DNA from: Parasponia andersonii
Taxonomy: Eukaryota > Streptophyta > Magnoliopsida > Rosales > Cannabaceae
Length of the DNA stretch: 64,000 nucleotides
Direction of reading: 5' to 3'
Assembly (NCBI GenBank): GCA_002914805.1
Contig: JXTB01000019.1
Span: 1,520,518-1,584,517, forward strand
The notes under the pieces were generated by a model that saw only the letters and a list, made by a program, of their open reading frames with translations, was not told the origin of the DNA and searched no databases. The stretch's first letter is position 1, and each line of letters starts with the position of its first letter. Of this stretch, positions 58,956-64,000 are shown piece after piece. The position numbers and the translations under genes are program-made.

Positions 58956-61900
58956 ACCAAATAACTTGACCAAATATTTTTTGTTCTTTTTCTCTTCCTG
59001 TCAACTTTTAAAACCCTAACTTATCCAACCTTATTTCATCCTTCACGTTGGGTTTGCAAATCAATCCTTCACGTTGTTCGTCTGTTTTCATTTTAATGCT
59101 TTTTTTTTTTTGGTTGTTTTTGTTTTGTTTTTATTTCAAGCTTTGGTAAACGGTAGTTAAATTCTGACCGTGTCTGAAAAACACAAAATTAACTTAGTGG
59201 AAGGCTTAGTAATAGTAATCATTTTCGTTACGATATATATCTTGCACGTCTCCGTGTTTTAGGTTGAAATTAAGAACAAAGCTAAATACAACTTGGGATT
59301 TTATATAAAATAAATCCAGCCTATTATATACGGGTCATGCTAACTTAAAACTAATGTAATTCCAACCTAAATCTAACTTTTCTTTCAACAATTACACTTT
59401 CAACTCCTTTACAAATATAATAATCACATGACTTTTGATCTTTCTGAGCTGTATATATATATATATATATATTGCTTAAACTTGCTTTAATGTAACCACT
59501 CCCATGTTTGGCATTTACTACTATATAGTATATGATGAAATAAACAAAATTAAATTTTTCAAAAAAAAAAAAGAAAGAAATAGACAAAATTAATAAAAGT
59601 AAACAAGTGAGATTAATTAGTATAACATTTCATTTTATTGACTTTGGTAACCCAAGGATTAGATATATATGTCTAATAATCAAGAACAATGATGGAGAGT
59701 AAGAATAGTACTTTCTCTAGATCATGGCAATCATAAAGCGGGGCACAAGTAAAACAATTTGTCATATTCAACTGAGAAAGTATTTTTTGTCACGTTGATT
59801 TTTTGCCAGTTTGTGTTTGTAACAGTACTATAATGAATCTTTTATGTTTATTCTCTTGATTCTGGAACACTGTCGTTTTGAGAAAGTCTTCAGACTAAAT
59901 CTAAAAGCGTTGTAATAGCGCGTGGATAATGAATGCGCGAAAGAAAGTCAAGGTCAAGTCTAACTAAAGAGCTAAGTTGGTATACTTGGGCTCGGTCCAA
60001 TTTGGACCTAATGTGTGAAGCTTGGTATACATAAGCTATTCTCCCCGGAGTAATTTGAGATTAAATGACTTTTTTCATGTTGATTTTATAGGATTAACCA
60101 TGATAATTTTTAATTTTTAATACCAGTAATTTATAATAAAAATGGTTGCTCATGTATAAAATGACCATCGACCTTAATCCAATCCATTGCCCCTCCCCCC
60201 TCTTTTTTTTTTTTGCATTTTTTTTTTTTTAAGGGGATTCTCTCGATCTTAATCCAATCTATTCCCTCCGCCCCCTTCCCTTTTTTTTTTTTTGGTTTTT
60301 CTCTCCATTTTTTTAGGGGGACTCTCTAGAACTTCTGGAGAAGCATCTAGAATAATAAAGGTTTCTTTTTTTTTTTTTTCAATAATAAGATAATACGAAG
60401 TTCTAGGTGAATTGGCTTTATTATTATTATTATTTGTATTTTTGTGAAGGGAGATGAACTGAAATGTAAATATTTTGATATTCGTATAAGATCAATTATT
60501 GGTACAAAAATAGGGACAAGCTGAATTTTCTTTTTCTATTGTTAGCACCAATAACTCGAAGTTTTTCTTTATTATGTATTTTATTAATTGGTTTCTTAGG
60601 TTACATTATCAACTATTCTTCGTTGTGTTTTGGAATAAACATTTTTGGTGCCAATATTAGTCTCATAATAATAGTAATAAAATAATGACTGTTAGTTTGG
60701 AATTGACATTTGAAACTGCATTTTGTCGGGGGGCTGGATGGAGTTTTCGTTTGTGGGGGCATATTTGTTGTTGTTGTTGTTTTTTTTTTTTCTTCCTCTC
60801 TCGTTTTGGCTTCCATGTCCTAATAATTTTTAATTTCATATTTTCGATTTTGGCCTAACTGCTTTTAAGTATTTAGTTTTCTGTTTTTGTGGTTATTTAT
60901 TTTTTATTTTTTATTGCGTGCATATAAATATTTTTCTACGTGTTTCGTAGAGGAATCTCTGCACTTTTCACATTTTATAAATCAGGAACTAACCATGGCA
61001 AATGATTATGATCGAATGAGGTTGTCATTCATGTGCCTCTGGTTAATTAATAGGAAATTATAATGTACCAATCTAATTAGGGAAAGATTCCATTTTCTTT
61101 TCTTTTTTTTTTTTTTTAAAGTCTATCTCTGCTGTCATTATTTTTATGGGAACTCCTCCGTTCCTGATATTATAAATGATTACATGAAAGCTTTATCCAT
61201 ATACTTGTTAAATTATCAACTAGGGGCGAGACTCGAGAGATAATTACTCTAGTCTTAAGGAAGGAATCGTAATTATAAGGAATTCGTAGTTAATAATTTT
61301 ATGTATAGTAATATACGTATACATACATACTTTTAAGATATACAATTGAGTTACGTATCTCTCGTCAAATGTTGCTATATTTTTCACTGAAAGCATAATA
61401 CATCCATAACGCATAAGTATTTCAGGCATATAAAATAATTTTCAACTATTTCATAGTGCACTTTTTTTGTTTGGTTATTGTTTGTCATGTTTTAATACTT
61501 TTATTGGAATTATTGAAAATTTATTTTATTGAAAATTAAATGGTACATTAAATTTTTTATTAATCAAATTAATAAAATGAAAACTGAAATATTTATTTTA
61601 TAAAAAATTACAAAATTTATTAGCTTATTTGTATACACATAGTTTAAGGGTAAATTAACATGAATAATAGTGATTTGGACTAAAATGATTTTTTTAATTA
61701 AGGAATATTTTTAAAAATGACTTTCTTAGTATTACTTATGACCGTAAAAGAAAAATCATAATTTTAGTCACAGAATAATGTGACCATAAAAGAAAAATCA
61801 TAATTTTAGTCACAGGATAATGTAACATTCTTTTTCGAAACATTTCTGAAAAAATATTTTAATTGATAATACTCATATTCAGGTTCATTTTCCATAAATT

Positions 61901-62479
61901 TATGAACTTTTATAATGTACACTTACTCTTATGCCGAAATTTTATATGAATTTTTCATATTAAAAAAATAATATCTGAATTATATATATATATATATATA
62001 TACCATTATAGCCCGTTAATTCTTGTCCCATATCTTTTCTTTTATCTTGCTAACCATATGAAGGAAGTGACTATTCAAAAATTGACATATACTCGAAAGA
62101 CATTGCCCTAGTTGTTCCCCAATAAAGTAATTAAAAAAGTTCTCTTTTTTAATTCGTTAATTAATCTTATAGGAAATGTCAATTTGTATATTGTCTTTGC
62201 AATATTATTGCAGGAGATCATTAAAGTATACATGACTAGCTATATATGTACACGCTGTTGGTTGCATAAATGATGCTATTATTAGTTAATCATTCACGCC
62301 CAAAAATGGGTTTTGGTTTAACTCTTATTATACGGTCGGTTACTGAAAAATTTTAATACATCTTTATTAACATTTATATAAACGCTACGATTATCTAAAT
62401 CAAAATAGGTTTTGGTTTTACTCTTAACGATTTTACCGATCCATGAGTTTCTATAAGGGTTTCTTGTAAAATCTCATTT
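58956..62479. other. AT-rich intergenic DNA
   Basis: No gene recognised. It contains (AT)n tracts at 59451-59472 and 61981-62001, C/T-rich runs repeated around 60175-60320 (a degenerate ~90-bp direct repeat: CTTAATCCAATC-ATTCCC...), and a 42-bp tandem duplication at 61740-61822. Short frames on both strands are low-complexity. Confidence 0.5.
61740..61822. repeat. 42-bp tandem duplication
   Basis: Two nearly identical units (GACC-TAAAAGAAAAATCATA ... TCACAG-ATAATGT) at 61740-61781 and 61782-61822. Confidence 0.9.
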
Positions 62480-63870
62480 TTCTAGAGGGCAAAAGGATCT
62501 TTTGATAAAAAAAAAAAAAATCGAATATTTTTCTCTCTCCCCTCCGATCTCACTCATTATTTCTCTCTCGTTCTCTCTCTCACCCTTGCTGATTCTCTCT
62601 CTCTCTTCCGCCTGTTCTCTCTCTTCTCCGTTGTGCCCGCCACCGAGCCTAGATGACGCACGCTGCCCAGCCGAGCCGATTGCCGGAGCTCCGAGGCGCC
62701 GGACCGCCGCGTTGCCGAAGGGGGAGCGAAGCTCTGCCACTGCTTTCGTCGCTCGCCGGCGAGGATTCCGGCGACGAAAATTCGCGAAACCGGTGGCATT
62801 CAAATCCTGTCGTCGTGAGCTTTCTCCAAGTATATATTACACGATCCCATTTTGCCCGGATTAAAAGTTACCATTTTTGAGTATTTTTGAGCTCGGGTTC
62901 GACTTTTGATCCGACAGTTAGATTTCATTTTTGTTGTTATTTTTGAAATATACTCGGAAAATGGTGAAGTTTAATATATATATTGACTATATTTGGTGAT
63001 CGGCACGAAAAACCATATCTAACGGCTTAGATTTTGTCTCGTTTTGCGTGACACCGGTCTGGTGTCGGCTTGAACTCGAACTGGTCGAATCATATGTCTA
63101 ATCTAGCTATTTTTGGTGCTAGGAGTTCAGTAAAGAAGTTTGTTTGTCGATTCGAAGTTCTGTCGAGGAGTTGATTTTTCACAAGTGAGTGATCGAGGGC
63201 CTAGAATTGGTTCCCGACTCTTTGAGCGATCGTTCAACGGCACCTTGAGGACCCATTGGTGAGATATCACTATTCTAATGAGGTAGGGGTTCAATTACTA
63301 AGTTTTATACTTATTTTGATTTAAAATGTGCATTGTGACTTATTTCTTGAAAATGTCGATTTTCATGGAATTCAATGGTTTGATTGAATATTTGATAAAT
63401 TTGTGAACTGTTGAGATATATTGGATTGTTCTAGGATTAGTTGTTATAATTTTTACGCATGTTCAAAATTTTGATTTTGGGAAAATACAGCTGTTATGCT
63501 GCCCGATTTTTTATAAATCCCAGAATAATACCAAATGAGTATTAAAGTATGATTTCTTAAAATACTTTATGCACGGTTATTATATACTCTATGATATATT
63601 GTACCTACCATACGATCACGTACTTGAGTTCCATTTTAGTATCATGGTATTTAGATCGTTGGCAAGTTGCTGCAGCGCTAAGTGAGAGACCTAGGCCCCT
63701 GCGCAAGATTTGCTGACACATCCGGGTAGTGTCAGGATGCTGGGTACCTCTATTACAGAGGTATTACAGGACCGTGATGGGAGGATGAGAGATCATGTAT
63801 ATGCTTGTACTTGGTTGATTTATGATATGTACAATAATGAATATGATTACTTGTGATTTTGATTACTTTG
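62480..63870 (+). mobile_element. Gypsy-like LTR sequence, partial
   Basis: A CT-rich block (62528-62630), then a GC-rich block with CGCCGGCGAGG-type motifs (62630-62810), then AT-rich sequence, and a conserved-looking block CTAGGCCCCTGCGCAAG ... GGTATTACAGGACCGTG (63690-63780). This layout is that of long plant Gypsy LTRs. I see no coding region and no certain start; the CT-rich frames here are chance. Treated as an LTR fossil of uncertain extent. Confidence 0.45.
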
Positions 63871-64000
63871 TGTGACAACCCCCGATCCCACATGCGTACG
63901 TAAGAATATTCGTAAAAATATTTAGTGAGATCGGGAGACGCCACTCGACTTAGAACTGATAAAATCGGGAAAAATTAAAACATTTTAAACTTTATGGGAT
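63871..64000 (+). mobile_element. Probable 5' end of another Gypsy-like LTR, cut by the window edge
   Basis: TGTGACAACCCCCGATCCC at 63871 is typical of the start of plant Gypsy LTRs (compare TGTAATAACTC of the solo LTR at 43774). It appears to interrupt the LTR-like sequence before it, so this may be a nested insertion. The element runs out of the window. Confidence 0.4.

Noticed and set aside
62474-62880. Overlapping frames of 75-120 codons on both strands
   Set aside because: They come from a CT-rich and GC-rich LTR-like block; the translations are low-complexity Ser/Arg/Glu runs without domain.
1-64000. CRISPR arrays, operons, bacterial-type promoters or terminators
   Set aside because: The window is plant nuclear DNA with spliced genes; the tandem repeats lack the regular spacer structure of CRISPR arrays.

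Overview
The window is nuclear DNA of a flowering plant, almost certainly a eudicot (rosid-like): AT-rich intergenic DNA, plant-type GT-AG introns, Copia and Gypsy LTR fossils, MITEs, a plastid mitoferrin-like carrier and an L-type lectin receptor kinase. I cannot name the species. One ambiguous base (n) lies at 33842.

Four host genes look intact or nearly so. (1) 7743-8915 (+) is an intronless MITOFERRIN-LIKE 1 (MFL1) carrier. (2) 10131-12230 (-) is an intronless L-type lectin receptor kinase of the S.6 type. From memory these two are also neighbours in Arabidopsis (At5g42130 and At5g42120), so this would be old conserved microsynteny. (3) 22878-26126 (+) is a nine-exon gene that splices cleanly into a 481-residue protein: an AIPP2-type PHD finger fused to a plant Ptta/En/Spm transposase-derived domain (Transposase_24, PF03004) with a C-terminal coiled coil. 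(4) 41167-43797 (+) is a five-exon paralog of 599 residues: the same PHD finger, a middle region with about 55-residue repeats, and the AIPP2 C-terminal domain.

Between 13.7 and 46 kb lies a local family of these PHD/AIPP2-like sequences in various states: a broken AIPP2-domain gene with a coiled-coil tail (18.4-21.9 kb), an isolated copy of that tail (13.7-14.2 kb), the PHD-transposase fusion, a duplicated 5' segment with a broken PHD exon (32.1-33.4 kb), and the PHD/repeat/AIPP2 gene. The phase-2 intron after the 'DPI-W/C-R' position is shared, which points to exon exchange at that intron as the origin of the fusion. A 2.05-kb solo LTR with a perfect 5-bp target duplication (GTGGT) sits in the last exon of the 599-residue gene and has replaced its final ten residues.

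Mobile DNA fills much of the rest: Copia fossils at 14.3-16.4 (+), 33.8-35.5 (-), 36.8-39.2 (-) and 54.5-59.0 kb (-); Gypsy-like LTR sequence at 62.5-64 kb; a Mutator-like element with 9-bp target duplication at 29.9-31.0 kb; a 642-bp element with long inverted ends carrying a fragment of MFL1 at 3.8-4.5 kb; several MITEs, including one family present three times; and a probable SINE. Short, nearly perfect tandem duplications of 24-68 bp recur across the window. About half of the window is AT-rich intergenic DNA in which I see no gene.
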